A stretch of DNA of 64,000 bases from Roseateles sp. (GCA_019232985.1 JAFAMW010000028.1:1-64000), one strand, 5' to 3'; counted from the first letter of the stretch, positions 26,897 to 38,095 are shown. The notes: a model not told the origin generated them from the letters alone. A program made the numbers and translations.

Positions 26897-28525
26897 TCAG
26901 GAGGTCTGGGTCAGAGGCAGGGCCGGCGCGTGGTCGCGCCAGACGTCGAGCACGGGCAGCGCGCGGCCCTTGAAGTCGAACAGCGTCGTGTTCGCGACGA
27001 CGTTCGCGCCGGGCTTCGCGTCGCCCTCGTGCAGTGCCCAGCCGACGCCCGGGCAGTCGATCATGATCGGATCCCAGTAGAGCACGCCGAGCACGCGGCC
27101 CGCCGCCTTCAGGCCGTTGAAGAGCTCGTCGATCCAGTCGCGCTGGCCGGCCGGCGAGCTCTTCTCGGGCGGGTAGGGGCCGTTGTCGGCGAGCTGGCCG
27201 GGCCAGCCGTTCGGCAGCGTCGGCGCGAAGTTGAAGCCCGCTTCCATGATCATCAGGTCGCGGTCGTAGCGCGCGGTCACGTCGCGCGCGAACGCGACGA
27301 CGTCGTCGACGCGGCGCCTGGTCCAGAACGGGTAGTACGAGGCGCCGATCACGTCCCAGTCGACGCCCTGCGCGCGCGCCGCGTCGAACCAGCCGTGGTA
27401 CTTGGCGAGGTTGCCCGCGTCGTCGAGGTGCAGGATCACGCGCGCGTCGGGCAGCACCGCCTTGACGGCCGCGTGGCCGGCCTTGAGCAGCGCGCCGAGG
27501 CGCGGCCAGTTCGCGGCCGTCGCGGCGCCGTACGGATACAGCATGCCGGCCTCGATCTCGTTGCCGAGCGAGACGAACTGCGGCGGCGTGCCCTGGGCCT
27601 TGAGCGCCGCGAGCACCTCGCGCGTGCGCGCGCCGACGAGCTCGACGAGGCGCGCGAAGCGTGCCGATTCGTCGGGCAGCGCATCGAGCTCGCGCGTCCA
27701 CGCGTGCGGCGGCGTCTGCGTCTTCGCGTTGGTCCAGAAGTCGCTGTAGTGAAACGTGAGCTCGATCTGCAGTCCGAGCGTGGCCGAGCGGCGCGCAAGG
27801 CCCAGCAGGTCGCCGAGGTCCATGCAATGCGCGGGCCAGTACCAGTCGTCGACGCCATGGCCGCTGCCAGGCGATTCATACAGACGCAGGCGCACGATGC
27901 TGTGGCCCGCGTCCTTGAGGATCTGCAGCGCGTCGCGCTCGCGGCCCTGGCGGTCGGCGTAGCGCGCGCCGGCCTGATCCATCCAGCTGAGCACCGAGAC
28001 GTCGCCGCCCGCGAGGAACGGCCGCGCGACGGCGTCGCGCTGCAGCGCGATGTCGGCGAGCTCCGCCCATTGGCCGCCGCGCGCGTCCGAGTGCAGGCCC
28101 AGCGCGAGCCGGCCGTCGGCGCCGACCGGGATGCCCGGGATCACGAGCTCGCGCGGCTCGGCGCTCGCGAGCGGATGCGTGCGCGCGAGGCTGTGACCGG
28201 CGACGCGCGCGAACGCGAACACCGAGGGCTGGCCGCCGCTGCTGCGCGCCTTCGCACGCAGCGTGTAGCTGCCGGGCGCCAGGCCTTCGAGCATGCGGTA
28301 GCTCGTCACGCGATAGTCGGCCGCGGCCTCGTGGCGCAGCGCGAGCTTGGGGTTGCGGTTCAGCGCCGCGGTGTTCGACGCGGCGGTGTCGCCCTGGTCT
28401 TGCCAGTCGCCGGGCGCATCGGCAGCGCCGGTGCTGCCGCCTGCCGATGCGGCGCCGTCGGCCGCGCGCGCCGCGAGCGGCAGCAGCGCCGCCGCGGCCG
28501 CGACGAACGTGCGCCGCTCAAGCAC
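26897..28525 (-). CDS. GH53 arabinogalactan endo-beta-1,4-galactanase
   Basis: 542 residues from a GTG start. An N-terminal Tat/Sec-like signal (RRTFVAAAAALLPLAARA) leads to a beta-rich carbohydrate-binding type domain (about 40-165), then the GH53 barrel with the acid/base Glu323 in SLGNEIEAG and the nucleophile Glu428 in IMEAGFN. The enzyme cuts beta-1,4-galactan side chains of pectin to galacto-oligosaccharides, outside the cytoplasm. Its start overlaps the permease stop by 8 bases. Placing a secreted galactanase between the importer and the dehydrogenase ties the whole run to galactan. Confidence 0.93.
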   Translation of the reverse strand: MLERRTFVAAAAALLPLAARAADGAASAGGSTGAADAPGDWQDQGDTAASNTAALNRNPKLALRHEAAADYRVTSYRMLEGLAPGSYTLRAKARSSGGQPSVFAFARVAGHSLARTHPLASAEPRELVIPGIPVGADGRLALGLHSDARGGQWAELADIALQRDAVARPFLAGGDVSVLSWMDQAGARYADRQGRERDALQILKDAGHSIVRLRLYESPGSGHGVDDWYWPAHCMDLGDLLGLARRSATLGLQIELTFHYSDFWTNAKTQTPPHAWTRELDALPDESARFARLVELVGARTREVLAALKAQGTPPQFVSLGNEIEAGMLYPYGAATAANWPRLGALLKAGHAAVKAVLPDARVILHLDDAGNLAKYHGWFDAARAQGVDWDVIGASYYPFWTRRRVDDVVAFARDVTARYDRDLMIMEAGFNFAPTLPNGWPGQLADNGPYPPEKSSPAGQRDWIDELFNGLKAAGRVLGVLYWDPIMIDCPGVGWALHEGDAKPGANVVANTTLFDFKGRALPVLDVWRDHAPALPLTQTS

Positions 28526-29483
28526 GCCCGCCCCGGCTGTGCAGCTGGTCGAGCAGCACGGCGGCGAGCAGGATCAGGCCGCGCATCAGGTACTGGTAGA
28601 ACACGTCCACGTTGAGCAGGTTCATCACGTTCGCGAGCGTGCCCATGATCAGCACGCCGACGAGCACGCCGAAGATGCGCGCCTTGCCGCCGGCCAGCGA
28701 CACGCCGCCGAGCACGCAGGCCGAGATCACGTCGAGCTCGAAGCCCTGGGCCGCGTTGGGCTGGCCGCTCGTGATGCGCGCCGCGAGCATCAGCCCGGCC
28801 ATCGCCGTGACGAGGCCCTGCAGCGCGAAGATCCACACGCGCAGGCGCTCGACGCGCACGCCGGCGAGGCGTGCGGCTTCGGGGTTGCCGCCGATCGCGA
28901 GGGTGTTGCGGCCGAACACCGTGTGGTTGAGCAGTACGCCGAACACGACAAAGCAGCCGCCCGCGAGCAGCACCGGCGCTGGCAGGCCCGCGACCTGCGC
29001 GTCGCCGAAGCCGATGAACGTTGCGTCGGCGATGCCGACCGACTGGCCATGCGAGACGATGAACGCGAGGCCGCGCACCATCAGCATGGTCGCGAGTGTC
29101 GCGATCAGCGCGTTGATGCGCAGATAGGCGATCAGCGCGCCGTTCAGGGCGCCGATCAAGGCGCCCGCGACGAGGCCGCCGCCGATCGCGATCGCGAGGC
29201 TGTGGGTCTGCTGGAGCAGCAAGGCGCCGAGCACGCCGCTGAACGCGATCAATGAGCCGACCGAGAGGTCGAAGTCGCGCGAGGCGAGGCACAGCATCAT
29301 CGTGCACGCGACCATGCCGATCTGCGCGACCGACAGCAGCAGGCCGACGATGTTCACGGCCGAGAAGAAGCCGTCGACGCTTAGCGCGAGCAGGACGAAC
29401 AGCACCGCGTAGCCGAGCGGCAGGCTGTAGTCCTGCCAGAAGGTCGAGCGGCCGGGCAGCTTGGCCAGGGTCTGGGTGGTCAT
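28518..29483 (-). CDS. araH: sugar ABC transporter permease, AraH-type
   Basis: 321 residues with about 8-10 membrane helices. The family signatures [59 protein letters not shown] and [13 protein letters not shown] align closely with E. coli AraH. It would form the inner-membrane channel for L-arabinose or D-galactose. ATGA overlap joins it to the ATPase gene. The substrate named is by similarity; context favours galactose as well. Confidence 0.92.
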   Translation of the reverse strand: MTTQTLAKLPGRSTFWQDYSLPLGYAVLFVLLALSVDGFFSAVNIVGLLLSVAQIGMVACTMMLCLASRDFDLSVGSLIAFSGVLGALLLQQTHSLAIAIGGGLVAGALIGALNGALIAYLRINALIATLATMLMVRGLAFIVSHGQSVGIADATFIGFGDAQVAGLPAPVLLAGGCFVVFGVLLNHTVFGRNTLAIGGNPEAARLAGVRVERLRVWIFALQGLVTAMAGLMLAARITSGQPNAAQGFELDVISACVLGGVSLAGGKARIFGVLVGVLIMGTLANVMNLLNVDVFYQYLMRGLILLAAVLLDQLHSRGGRA

Positions 29484-31018
29484 TGGGGGGCTCCGGAATT
29501 CTTCGTCGTCGTCATGTCGGGCAGCGCGAGGCTCAGCACCGCCGCCTCGTTGGCCTGCGCGCGCGGCAGCTCGCCGCTGATTGCGCCGTCGCGCATCACG
29601 ATTACGCGGTCGGCGATGCCGAGCACCTCAGGCAGCTCGCTCGAGATCACGATCACGCAGCAGCCGCTCGCGGCGACCTCGTGGATGAGGCCGTAGATCT
29701 CGTTCTTCGCGCCGACGTCGATGCCGCGCGTCGGCTCGTCGAGGATCAGCACCTTGAGGCCGGGTTCGGCGAGCCAGCGTGCGAGGATGACCTTCTGCTG
29801 GTTGCCGCCCGACAGCAGGCGGATCTGCTGATGCCGGTCGGGCGTCTTCACGCGCAGGCGCTTGATGAACGCGTCGGCGCGCTCGGCCTCGCGGCGATGG
29901 CGCAGGAACAGGCCGGCGCGCAGCTCGTGGCGGCGCACGCTGATATTGATGTTCTCGGCGATCGAGGCCTGGGCCAGGATGCCCTGCTCCTTGCGGTCTT
30001 CGGGGCACAGCACGATGCCGGCCTCGATCGCGGCGCGCGGGCCCGCGGTGGCCACCGCCGCACCGTCGAGCCGCACCTCGCCGCCCGCGCGCGCGTCGGC
30101 GCCGTAGAGCAGGCGCATCAGCTCGCTGCGGCCCGCGCCGACGAGGCCGAAGAAGCCGAGCACCTCGCCCGCGTGGACGCTGAAGTCCTGGCCCTCGGCG
30201 ATCGGGCCGCCGACCGCGCTGCGCAGGCCGCGCACCTCGAGCCGCGGCGCGCCGCGCGGACGCGCGCGGTAGTCGTAGATGTCGCTGAGCTCGCGGCCGA
30301 CCATGTCGGCGATCAGGCGCTCGCGCGGCACGTCGGCCATGACCGGATGCGCCGCGACCTTGCGGCCGTCGCGGAAGATCGTGCACGAATCGCAGAGCGC
30401 GTAGAGCTCCTCGAGCCGGTGCGAGATATAGATCAGCGTGCGCCCCTGGTCGCGCAGGCTGCGCACGAGGCGGAACAGGATCTCGGTCTCGCGGTGCGAG
30501 AGGCTGCTCGTCGGCTCGTCGAACGCGATCACGCGCGCGTCCTGCAGCACGGCTTTGCAGATCTCGACCATCTGGCGCTGCGCGATCGACAGCGTCGCGA
30601 GGCGCGCGTCGGGATCAAGGTCGACGCCGGTCTCGCGCAGGCAGGCCGCGACGCGTTCGCGCGCGGCGCGCCGGTCGACGAACAGCCCGGCGCGGCGCGG
30701 CAGGCGGCCGAGCAGCATGTTCTCGGTGACGGTCAGGTCGGCGACGTACTGGAGTTCCTGGTGGATCACGGCGACGCCCGCGCGGATCGCGTCGCCGGCG
30801 CTCGCGAAGCGGCATTCCTCGCCGTCGAGCAGCAGGCGCCCGCCGTCGGGCCGGTACTGGCCGCCGAGGATCTTCAGCAGCGTCGACTTGCCCGCGCCGT
30901 TCTCGCCGAGCAGGCCGTGGACCCGGCCGGCCTCGGCCGCGAAGCTCACGCCGTCGAGCGCGCGCACGCCGGGAAAGCGCTTGCTGACCTGGTCGAACTG
31001 GAGTGCGGGCATCGTCAT
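29480..31018 (-). CDS. araG: sugar ABC transporter ATP-binding protein, AraG-type
   Basis: 512 residues with two tandem nucleotide-binding domains, normal for the ribose/arabinose class. The first has [25 protein letters not shown] and [12 protein letters not shown]. The second has the usual degenerate Walker A ([16 protein letters not shown]), [14 protein letters not shown] and [18 protein letters not shown]. It powers import through AraH. ATGA overlaps join it to both the binding-protein gene before it and the permease gene after it. Confidence 0.94.
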   Translation of the reverse strand: MTMPALQFDQVSKRFPGVRALDGVSFAAEAGRVHGLLGENGAGKSTLLKILGGQYRPDGGRLLLDGEECRFASAGDAIRAGVAVIHQELQYVADLTVTENMLLGRLPRRAGLFVDRRAARERVAACLRETGVDLDPDARLATLSIAQRQMVEICKAVLQDARVIAFDEPTSSLSHRETEILFRLVRSLRDQGRTLIYISHRLEELYALCDSCTIFRDGRKVAAHPVMADVPRERLIADMVGRELSDIYDYRARPRGAPRLEVRGLRSAVGGPIAEGQDFSVHAGEVLGFFGLVGAGRSELMRLLYGADARAGGEVRLDGAAVATAGPRAAIEAGIVLCPEDRKEQGILAQASIAENINISVRRHELRAGLFLRHRREAERADAFIKRLRVKTPDRHQQIRLLSGGNQQKVILARWLAEPGLKVLILDEPTRGIDVGAKNEIYGLIHEVAASGCCVIVISSELPEVLGIADRVIVMRDGAISGELPRAQANEAAVLSLALPDMTTTKNSGAPQ

Positions 31019-32022
31019 AGGCCGAGCTTCCGGCGCACCTCGGCGAGGTTCGCGCGCGTGACCACGATGCCCGTGGTGAGCGTGAGCGGCGGCGGCGCCT
31101 CGCCCGTGGTGATCCAGCGGTACATGTCGATCGAGGTTTCGTAGCCGTGGCGGCGCGGGCTGATCAGCACCGTGCCGGCGAAGCCCGTGAGGTCGGGCCG
31201 CGCGAATTCGTTGAGCGCGGTCTGGCTGCCGCCGATGCCGATGCCGGCGACCGCGTCGGCGCGCAGGCCGCGGCCCTCGGCCGCGCGCACGCCGCCGAGC
31301 ACCATCTCGTCGTTCATCGCGAACACGAACCAGCGCTTGAAGCGCGGGTTCTTGGTCAGCGCGATCGTCGCCGCGTTGAACGCGTTCTCGGTGTCGCTCT
31401 TGGACGAGGGCGCGTCGACGATCTGCGCGGCCGGGAAGCCCGCCTCGACGAGCGCGTCGACCGCGCCGCGCGTGCGCTCGCGCGCCGTCGGCAGCTCGTC
31501 GAACGCGATGCGCATCGCGCCGACCTCGGCGAGCGACCAGCCGCCCGCCTGCGCCGCGTCGAGCAGGCCGCGGCCGACCTGGCGGCCGATCTCGTAGGCC
31601 GAGATGCCCATGTGCGGGATTGCCTCGATCGGGTGGCCGAGGCCGTCGACGAGGCGGTCGTCGACCGACATCACCTTGATTCCGTAGCGCCGCGCCGTGC
31701 GCTCGATCGCGGTGCCGAGCTTGACGTCGGGCGCGCAGATCACGAAGCCCTGGGCGCGCAGCGCCGCGAGCGTCGCGATCGCGTCGAGCGTCTTCTCGCC
31801 GCCGGGCACGCCGATCCTGATCAGCGCGAAGCCCTTCTCGGCGGCGGCCTCGCCCGCGTAGCGCCATTCGTCCTGGAACCAGGGTTCCTCGGCCTGCTTC
31901 ACGAGGAAGCCGATGCGGACCGGTGCGGTCGATGCCTGCGCAGTCGGCAGCGCCAGGCCGAGCCCCAGGCCGAGGCCCGTGCCCAGGCAGGCGCGGCGTG
32001 AATAGTTCTTTGCGGCGCTCAT
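31015..32022 (-). CDS. araF: sugar ABC transporter substrate-binding protein, AraF-type
   Basis: 335 residues. A twin-arginine-like signal ([18 protein letters not shown]) leads to a periplasmic type I binding protein. The start [20 protein letters not shown] and [15 protein letters not shown] match E. coli AraF closely, as do [17 protein letters not shown] and [11 protein letters not shown]. AraF binds L-arabinose and, more weakly, D-galactose, so it could serve both sugars released from arabinogalactan. ATGA overlaps link it to the lactonase gene and to araG. Confidence 0.92.
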   Translation of the reverse strand: MSAAKNYSRRACLGTGLGLGLGLALPTAQASTAPVRIGFLVKQAEEPWFQDEWRYAGEAAAEKGFALIRIGVPGGEKTLDAIATLAALRAQGFVICAPDVKLGTAIERTARRYGIKVMSVDDRLVDGLGHPIEAIPHMGISAYEIGRQVGRGLLDAAQAGGWSLAEVGAMRIAFDELPTARERTRGAVDALVEAGFPAAQIVDAPSSKSDTENAFNAATIALTKNPRFKRWFVFAMNDEMVLGGVRAAEGRGLRADAVAGIGIGGSQTALNEFARPDLTGFAGTVLISPRRHGYETSIDMYRWITTGEAPPPLTLTTGIVVTRANLAEVRRKLGL

Positions 32023-32930
32023 GCGCTCACCTCGTCGTCGTCGAACAGCGCGTCGGCCAGCGCGAGCGCCGTCGGCAGCTTGAGGCCGAACAGGCTGCCC
32101 GACAAGGGCTGCGCGGCGAGCGCCTCGCGGCTCAATTCGCTGCGCGCGGTCGTCGCCATCAGCCAGTCGCCGTCGGGCCCGCCGAGCGCCGGGGAGCTGC
32201 TGTGCGCGGCCGGCGCCAGGTAGTCGGCGATCGCGCGGCCGTCGGGCGCGTAGCGGCGCACGCGGCCCGCGCCCCATTGGGCGTTCCACAAACAGCCCTC
32301 GCGGTCGATCACCGAGCCGTCGGGCCAGCCGCGGCCGTCGTCGACGCGCGCGAACGGCCGCAGGTTCGCGACCTGCGCGCTCTCGGCGTCGTAGTCGCAG
32401 CGCTGGATCGCGCCGGTCACCGTGTCGGCGAAGTACATGGTCGCGCCGTCGGGGCTGAAGCAGATGCTGTTGGCGATCGCGACGGCCGGCAGCGGCAGGC
32501 GGCGCAGGCCGTGGCGACGCGAGTATTGATAAAAGCTGCCGATAGTCCGGCGCTCGGCCGCGTGCTCGTTCATCGTGCCGAACACGAAGTAACCGCGCCG
32601 GTCGGTGCGGCCGTCGTTGACGCGCGTGCGCGGCTCCGCCGCGTCGACGGGCGCGAGCGAATCCACGCGCTCGAGCTGCGGCGCGTCGCCGAGCGTCGCG
32701 AACGCGAGCCGCTTCGCGAGGCCCAGCAGCAGCCGGCCCGAGCGCGTATGCGCGAAGCAGCCGAGCCGGTCGGGCAGGACCCAGCTCTGCGCGGCCGCCT
32801 GGCCCGGCGCCCACGCGTGCAGGCGCGCGCCCTCGATGTCGGTCCACCACCAGCGGCCGGCCTGCCACTGCAGGCCTTCGCCGAGCTGCGCGTCGCCGCG
32901 CAGCGCAAGTTCGAGTCCGGCCTCGGGCAT
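32019..32930 (-). CDS. SMP-30/gluconolactonase-family sugar lactonase
   Basis: 303 residues forming a six-bladed propeller of the SMP-30 family. Family motifs are [19 protein letters not shown] at the start, [35 protein letters not shown] and [20 protein letters not shown], which include the metal-binding Glu, Asn and Asp. It would open galactono- or arabinono-lactone made by the SDR dehydrogenase in the cytoplasm. Its ATG overlaps the stop of the TonB receptor gene (TGATG) and its stop overlaps araF. Confidence 0.9.
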   Translation of the reverse strand: MPEAGLELALRGDAQLGEGLQWQAGRWWWTDIEGARLHAWAPGQAAAQSWVLPDRLGCFAHTRSGRLLLGLAKRLAFATLGDAPQLERVDSLAPVDAAEPRTRVNDGRTDRRGYFVFGTMNEHAAERRTIGSFYQYSRRHGLRRLPLPAVAIANSICFSPDGATMYFADTVTGAIQRCDYDAESAQVANLRPFARVDDGRGWPDGSVIDREGCLWNAQWGAGRVRRYAPDGRAIADYLAPAAHSSSPALGGPDGDWLMATTARSELSREALAAQPLSGSLFGLKLPTALALADALFDDDEVSA

Positions 32931-35593
32931 CACAGGTCCATGTGCAGGCTCAGCGCGTAACGGCGGTCGTCGCCGTAGTTGCCCATCGGCTGGTCGTTCA
33001 CGCCGTAGTAGCTGCGGCGCACCGTGCGCGTGATGTTGTTGACCTCGAACGCGACCTTCAGGTGTGAGCTGATCGAGTAGCTCGCATAGCCGTCGAGGAT
33101 GCCGTAGCCCTTCATGTAGATCGGGGTCTGCGCGATGGTGTTGCCGTTGTCGGGATAGTAGTTGCCCGTCGTCGACAGGTAGCGGCCGCGGTAGGTGTAC
33201 GCGAGGCGCAGCGACACGTCGTCGTAGTCGTACATGCCGATCAGGTTGTAGCTCGTGCGCGAGAGGCCCTGCAGCGCCGTGCGCTGGCCCGCGAGCACGC
33301 CGGGAGCGCTGCTGTCGACGAGCGTGAAGTTGGCCTGCATGCCGAAGCCCTTGAGCCAGCCCGGCAGGCTCGTCGCGAAGCCCTGGTAGCCGAGCTCCAG
33401 GCCCCTGATCGTGCCGTCCTCGCCGTTCGTCGGCGTCGACACCGTGTAGGTCGTGCCCTTGTAGACGAGCGGGATCGTGCTGGTCTGGATGAAGCCGTTG
33501 ACCTTTTTGTAGAACGCCGTGCCGTAGACGAAGTCGCTGCGCGTCAGGTAGTACTCGAGCGCCGCGTCGACCTGCTTGGCCGTGAGCGCCTTGAGCGCCG
33601 GGTTGCCGAGGTAGCCGGTCAGGTCGTTCGCGTTCAGCGACAGGCTCGGTGTGAGCTGGTCGAAGTTGGGCAGCGTCATGACCTTGCTCGCCGACACGCG
33701 CGCGACGAGCTTGGACGTGAGGTCGAAGCGCATGTTCAGGCTCGGCAGAGCGTAGTTGCTGCTCGCGTCGATGCTGCGCGGCGTCGCCGTGCCGCTCGAG
33801 ATCTCGGTGTAGTTGCGGTGGTCTCTGACGTCGACGTAGCGCAGGCCGAGGTTGCCCGACCAGGGGATGCCGCCAAGCGCGCTGTCGAAGTCGACGACGC
33901 CGTACACGGCGCTCGTCTTCTCGCTCAGCGAGAAGCGCTCGGGGTCGTCGAAGCTCGGCACGGTCAGGCCGAGGTCGGCGCGGAAGGTGGCCGGGTCGCG
34001 CAGCAGGTTCATGTCGGTGACCGCGAGCCACTGACGCGGGAAGGTGCCGCTGCCGCCGTCGCGCAGCAGGTTGCTGAACGGGATCAGGCCGACCGAGTTC
34101 GCGACCGAGGACACGAGGCCGCCGATATTGCTCGTCGCCGCACCGCTCCAGATGCTGTCGATCGTGTTGATCTCGGCGCTGTCGGCGCTGCGGTCGCTCA
34201 GGCGCACGCCGGCGCGCAGGCGCGTGAACGGGCCGTCGCCGTCGAGGCGGTGCTCGACGTCGCCGCGCCAGCTCGTCTCGCTGCCGTTGTTCTGCTGGCG
34301 GAAGTACAGCGCCTTGCTCGCGTAGTACTGGGCCGGGTTGGTGAGGTCGGTCGGCGCGCCGAGCACCGGGTTGCCCGACGGCGTTTCGGTCGACAGGTCG
34401 TAGCGGTACTGCGCGTTATTGGTCCAGGCGCCGAGGCGCGCCTCCTCGTACAGGCGCGCGTAGTCGCTCGTCGTGTACGCGAGCTCGGACTTGTAGGTCC
34501 AGCCGTCCAGCTTGTAGCTGCCGCCGAGCGCGTACTGCGAGGTGCGCGTCTGATCGTCGGCGATGTACGAGGACGTCGTCATCTGCGCGCCCCAGAACGA
34601 ACCCGACACGAAGTTGCCGTTCGCGTCGGTCTTGATCGTGCCCGCGACGGGCCACAGCGCGCCGAGGTTGGTGCCCGCGCTCCAGTTCGCCCAGTACGGC
34701 GAGCCGTAGTAGCCGTAGGTGTCGGTGCGCGTCTTGAGCTCGGTGTGGTCGACGTCGAGGTAGACCTCGGCGGCCGCGCTCGGGCGGTACTGCAGGCTCG
34801 CCGTGATGCCGGTGCGGTCGCGCGAGCCGAGCTCGTAGGACAGCCACTGGCCGACCGGCGCGTAGGTGCCGGAGCCGTCCGCGAGCTGGGCGGGCGCGCC
34901 CATTTCCTCGGTGTCGGCGCGGTAGCTGCGCTTTTGCTTGGCGACGCTGAGCAGCGCGCCGAAGTCGCCGCCGCCCTCGAGCTTCCAGCGCTCGCTGACG
35001 AGGAAGGAGCCCTCGGGGTTGCGCTTGCCGGCGAGGTCGGCGTAGGTCTCCTTCACCGTGCCCGCGAGCTTGAGGCCCGTGAAGTCGAGCGGGCGGTGCA
35101 TGCGCAGGTCGATCACGCCGCCGATGCCGCCTTCGATCTGGTCGGCGACCGGGGTCTTGTAGACGTCGGCGCCCGCGATCAGCTCGGCCGGCACGTCCTG
35201 GAACGACAGGCCGCGCTCCTTGCCGGCGGTGAAGATGTCGCGACCGTTGAGCAGGGTCTCGGTCTCGCTGAGGCCGCGCACCTGGACCTGGTCGCCCTCG
35301 CCGCGGTTGCGCGACACCTGCACGCCGGTCACGCGCTGCAGCGCCTCGGCGACGTTCGCGTCGGGCAGCTTGCCGATGTCGTCGGCGACGATGGTGTCGA
35401 CGATCTGGTCGGCGTTGCGCTTGCGGTCCTGGGCCTTCTCGAGGCTCGCGCGCATGCCGGTCACGACGACGGTGTCGAGCTGGTCGGGCTTGGCGCCAGC
35501 GGCGTCGTCGGCCCAGGCGGGCAGCGTGCAGGCGAGGCCTGCGGCGCAGGCGATCAGGCGCAATCGGGGCGCGGTGGCGTGGCGAGTGCTCAT
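32930..35593 (-). CDS. TonB-dependent outer-membrane receptor
   Basis: 887 residues of the TonB-Xanthomonas/Caulobacter type (TIGR01782). A signal peptide (LIACAAGLACTLPAWA) is followed by the TonB box DTVVVTGMRASLEKAQ, the plug (LPDANVAEALQRVTGVQVSR, VDLRMHRPLDF-like end) and a 22-strand barrel ending YALSLHMDL, with a terminal aromatic-free Leu. By context it imports galacto-oligosaccharides produced by the GH53 enzyme into the periplasm. A gap of 111 bases upstream offers room for its own promoter. GGAG lies 10 bases before the ATG. Confidence 0.92.
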   Translation of the reverse strand: MSTRHATAPRLRLIACAAGLACTLPAWADDAAGAKPDQLDTVVVTGMRASLEKAQDRKRNADQIVDTIVADDIGKLPDANVAEALQRVTGVQVSRNRGEGDQVQVRGLSETETLLNGRDIFTAGKERGLSFQDVPAELIAGADVYKTPVADQIEGGIGGVIDLRMHRPLDFTGLKLAGTVKETYADLAGKRNPEGSFLVSERWKLEGGGDFGALLSVAKQKRSYRADTEEMGAPAQLADGSGTYAPVGQWLSYELGSRDRTGITASLQYRPSAAAEVYLDVDHTELKTRTDTYGYYGSPYWANWSAGTNLGALWPVAGTIKTDANGNFVSGSFWGAQMTTSSYIADDQTRTSQYALGGSYKLDGWTYKSELAYTTSDYARLYEEARLGAWTNNAQYRYDLSTETPSGNPVLGAPTDLTNPAQYYASKALYFRQQNNGSETSWRGDVEHRLDGDGPFTRLRAGVRLSDRSADSAEINTIDSIWSGAATSNIGGLVSSVANSVGLIPFSNLLRDGGSGTFPRQWLAVTDMNLLRDPATFRADLGLTVPSFDDPERFSLSEKTSAVYGVVDFDSALGGIPWSGNLGLRYVDVRDHRNYTEISSGTATPRSIDASSNYALPSLNMRFDLTSKLVARVSASKVMTLPNFDQLTPSLSLNANDLTGYLGNPALKALTAKQVDAALEYYLTRSDFVYGTAFYKKVNGFIQTSTIPLVYKGTTYTVSTPTNGEDGTIRGLELGYQGFATSLPGWLKGFGMQANFTLVDSSAPGVLAGQRTALQGLSRTSYNLIGMYDYDDVSLRLAYTYRGRYLSTTGNYYPDNGNTIAQTPIYMKGYGILDGYASYSISSHLKVAFEVNNITRTVRRSYYGVNDQPMGNYGDDRRYALSLHMDL

Positions 35594-35704
35594 GTTCTTT
35601 TGTCTCCGTTTTATCTGTCTATGGAATCGGACGTTGCAAAGTTACCGAGCGGGAACAAACGCCACCAATGAAAGATTTGGTTTTTGCTATCTCGGGTTCG
35701 CATA
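35594..35704 (-). promoter_or_regulatory. AT-richer gap upstream of the TonB receptor gene
   Basis: 111 bases between the GH35 stop and the receptor start are clearly richer in A and T than their surroundings. On the minus strand TTGCAA near 35640 is followed after about 17 bases by AGATAA, a weak -35/-10 candidate. This may be an internal promoter that lets the receptor and import genes be expressed apart from the dgo genes. Confidence 0.35.
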
Positions 35705-38095
35705 TCAGCGGATCTGCGCGGCGTAGACCGGGTGCAGCGTCACGCCACGGAGTTGCGCGAACTGTTGCGCGCCCGCGAAATCGGGCCGGTGCGCGCGGTC
35801 AAGGTAGATCGGCGCGTCGGCACGCAGCGGCAGCACGCTCAGCGTGAGCGGGCCTTGCGGTGCATGGGCGAGGCCACGCAGGCCGATCTGCCATGGCTGG
35901 CCGTTGAAGTACCAGTCGTCGAGCATCGTCGTGCCGTCGAACAGGCGCGCGATGTCGCCGGTGAAGTCGGGTTCGATCAGCACGTCGGCGAGGCCGTCGA
36001 GCGCGTGCGACGGCAGCGTGACAGTCCAGGCGGCCGACGCCTTGAAGGCTTCGGGGATCGGCGCGAGCGCGGCGCCCGCGAGGCCGCCCTTGAGCACGGG
36101 CGGCGCGTCGCCGGCGGCGCGCAGCGGCGTGACCTCGGCCTTCAGCGCCCGGGCGGGCCAGTGCAGCGCGAGGGTCTGGAACGCGCCGTCCATCGCGACC
36201 GCGGCCTTCGCACCCTGTGCCTGCGGGTGTGCAAGTGCCGGGAACACGGCGACGCGCTGCTCGGCGGCGTCGGTCGAGCGCAGCTGCAAGCCCTTGGCGT
36301 CGAACCAGGCCTGGGTCTCGCTGAGCACGAGGCGCGTGCGGCCTTCGAGCGTGCCGACGAGCAGCGTGCGCGATTGCTCGGGTGTCAACACGAGCAGGCT
36401 CAACGGCCGGCCGCCAACCCGGCCGACCTCGTGCAGCGCCAGCCCCGGCGCGACGGTCTGCGCCGCCGCGTCGCCGACCGCGAACTCGGCCGGCACGCCG
36501 GCGCTCGCGGCGAACACGTAGACCACGCCCGCCTTGCCCGCGTCGATGCGCGTGAGCGGCTGCGCCGTCGCGTAGCGGAGCAGCGTGCCGTCCAGGTCGA
36601 AGTTGAACGGCCAGATGAAATACGCGCCGTCGGCGAGCGTCACGGGCTGGCTCGGGAAGCTCCGCGTCTCGCCCTTGAGCCTGACCTCGAAGCGCACGCC
36701 CGGCGGCGCGGCCATCGCGTACTGGCGCACATGGTTGTTCACGAACACGAAGCCATGGCCGGCGCCGTCCGCGCGCACCGACCAGCGCGGCGTCGTCAGG
36801 TCCGCCGGTGAAGCGGGCACCGCGTCGGGGCGGCGCACCGTCATCGGCGCGAGGCGCTCGCCGAAGGCCGCGAGGAACAGGTGGAACGGACGCAGGCGCG
36901 CGAGCACCTCGCGCTGCTCGCCGTCGGGCCCCAGCGGCGCGTTGAAGTCGTACGTAATGCGCGGCGTGTCGTTGTAGCCGCCGCTGCCGCTGCTCTCCTC
37001 GAGCGAGGGGCTCGCCACGGGGTTGCGGCCGCCGTGGAACATGTAATAGCCCATCAGGTTCACGCCCGAGCCGAGCTGCACGGGCAGCATCGCCGCGATG
37101 TCGTCGGCCGACACGAGCGTGCGGCGCCGGTACATCGCGGGCAGGCCCGCGCCGAACTCGGCGCCGAGGAAGGGCGTGCGCGCGGCGTCGCGCTCGGCCG
37201 TGCCCGGCGCGTGCGCGGCGGTCTGCGCGCCGAGGTCGCCGCTCACGCGGCTGTCGAAGCGGAACGCGTAGGTCTCCTTGGGCGGCAGCTCGGCGGTCGA
37301 CGTGCCCCAGGGCTCGTCGGGGTAGCCGCCGAACACCGGCGTGACCTCGCCCGACGGGTAGACCGCGCCGTCCCAGCCCGTCACCGTATAGAACGGTGCG
37401 TCGAGGCCGGCCGCGCGCGCAAGCTTCTTCAGCGTCGCGATGTGCTGCGCGCCCTGGCCCGGGCCGTCGAGGTTGTATTCGTTCTCGATCTGCACGCCGA
37501 CGACGGGGCCGCCGTCCTTCCACATCAGGCCGTGCAGCTGCGCGCCGATCTGCTCGTAGAGGCGCGCGACGTAGTGCAGATAGCTCGGGTCGTCGCGGCG
37601 CGTCGGCATCGCGTCGACGACCCAGTCGGGCACGCCGCCGAAGCGCGCCTCGGCGTGGTCCCAGGGGCCGACGCGCACGACGACCTCAAGGCCCGCCGCG
37701 GCGGCGAGCTGCACGAAGCGGCGCAGGTCGCGGTTGCCGCGCCAGTCGAAGCGGCCGGGCGTCGCCTCGTGGTGGTTCCAGATCACGTAGGTCGAGACGA
37801 TCGTGACGCCGGCCGCCTTCATCTTGCGCAGCTCGTCGGCCCAGCTTGGCGCCGGGCTGCGGCTGTAGTGGAACTCGCCCATCACGGGCAGCCAGGGGCG
37901 GCCGTTGCGCGTCAGGTAGCGGCTGTTCGCGCCGAGCGTCGTGCCGTCGGGCGCGACCGCGCTGCCCAGGTGCAGCACGCCTTCGAGCGGCGCCGCCACG
38001 GGCGCGCTCGCGTCGACGCCGAGCACGGTCGCTTGCTGCCCGAGCGCCGCGCCGGCCAGACTCAGGCCGGCCCAGATGATGGCCCATCGCTTCAT
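35705..38095 (-). CDS. GH35 beta-galactosidase, secreted
   Basis: 796 residues. A signal peptide (WAIIWAGLSLAGAALG) precedes the GH35 barrel with GEFHYSRSPAPSWADELRKM, the acid/base Glu206 in GVQIENEYN and the nucleophile Glu313 in FLGAEFGAG, then beta domains. It should split galactose from galacto-oligosaccharides in the periplasm after the TonB receptor admits them. AGGAGA lies 7 bases before the ATG. It follows dgoA after 68 bases. Secretion separates it from the cytoplasmic LacZ type. Confidence 0.93.
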   Translation of the reverse strand: MKRWAIIWAGLSLAGAALGQQATVLGVDASAPVAAPLEGVLHLGSAVAPDGTTLGANSRYLTRNGRPWLPVMGEFHYSRSPAPSWADELRKMKAAGVTIVSTYVIWNHHEATPGRFDWRGNRDLRRFVQLAAAAGLEVVVRVGPWDHAEARFGGVPDWVVDAMPTRRDDPSYLHYVARLYEQIGAQLHGLMWKDGGPVVGVQIENEYNLDGPGQGAQHIATLKKLARAAGLDAPFYTVTGWDGAVYPSGEVTPVFGGYPDEPWGTSTAELPPKETYAFRFDSRVSGDLGAQTAAHAPGTAERDAARTPFLGAEFGAGLPAMYRRRTLVSADDIAAMLPVQLGSGVNLMGYYMFHGGRNPVASPSLEESSGSGGYNDTPRITYDFNAPLGPDGEQREVLARLRPFHLFLAAFGERLAPMTVRRPDAVPASPADLTTPRWSVRADGAGHGFVFVNNHVRQYAMAAPPGVRFEVRLKGETRSFPSQPVTLADGAYFIWPFNFDLDGTLLRYATAQPLTRIDAGKAGVVYVFAASAGVPAEFAVGDAAAQTVAPGLALHEVGRVGGRPLSLLVLTPEQSRTLLVGTLEGRTRLVLSETQAWFDAKGLQLRSTDAAEQRVAVFPALAHPQAQGAKAAVAMDGAFQTLALHWPARALKAEVTPLRAAGDAPPVLKGGLAGAALAPIPEAFKASAAWTVTLPSHALDGLADVLIEPDFTGDIARLFDGTTMLDDWYFNGQPWQIGLRGLAHAPQGPLTLSVLPLRADAPIYLDRAHRPDFAGAQQFAQLRGVTLHPVYAAQIR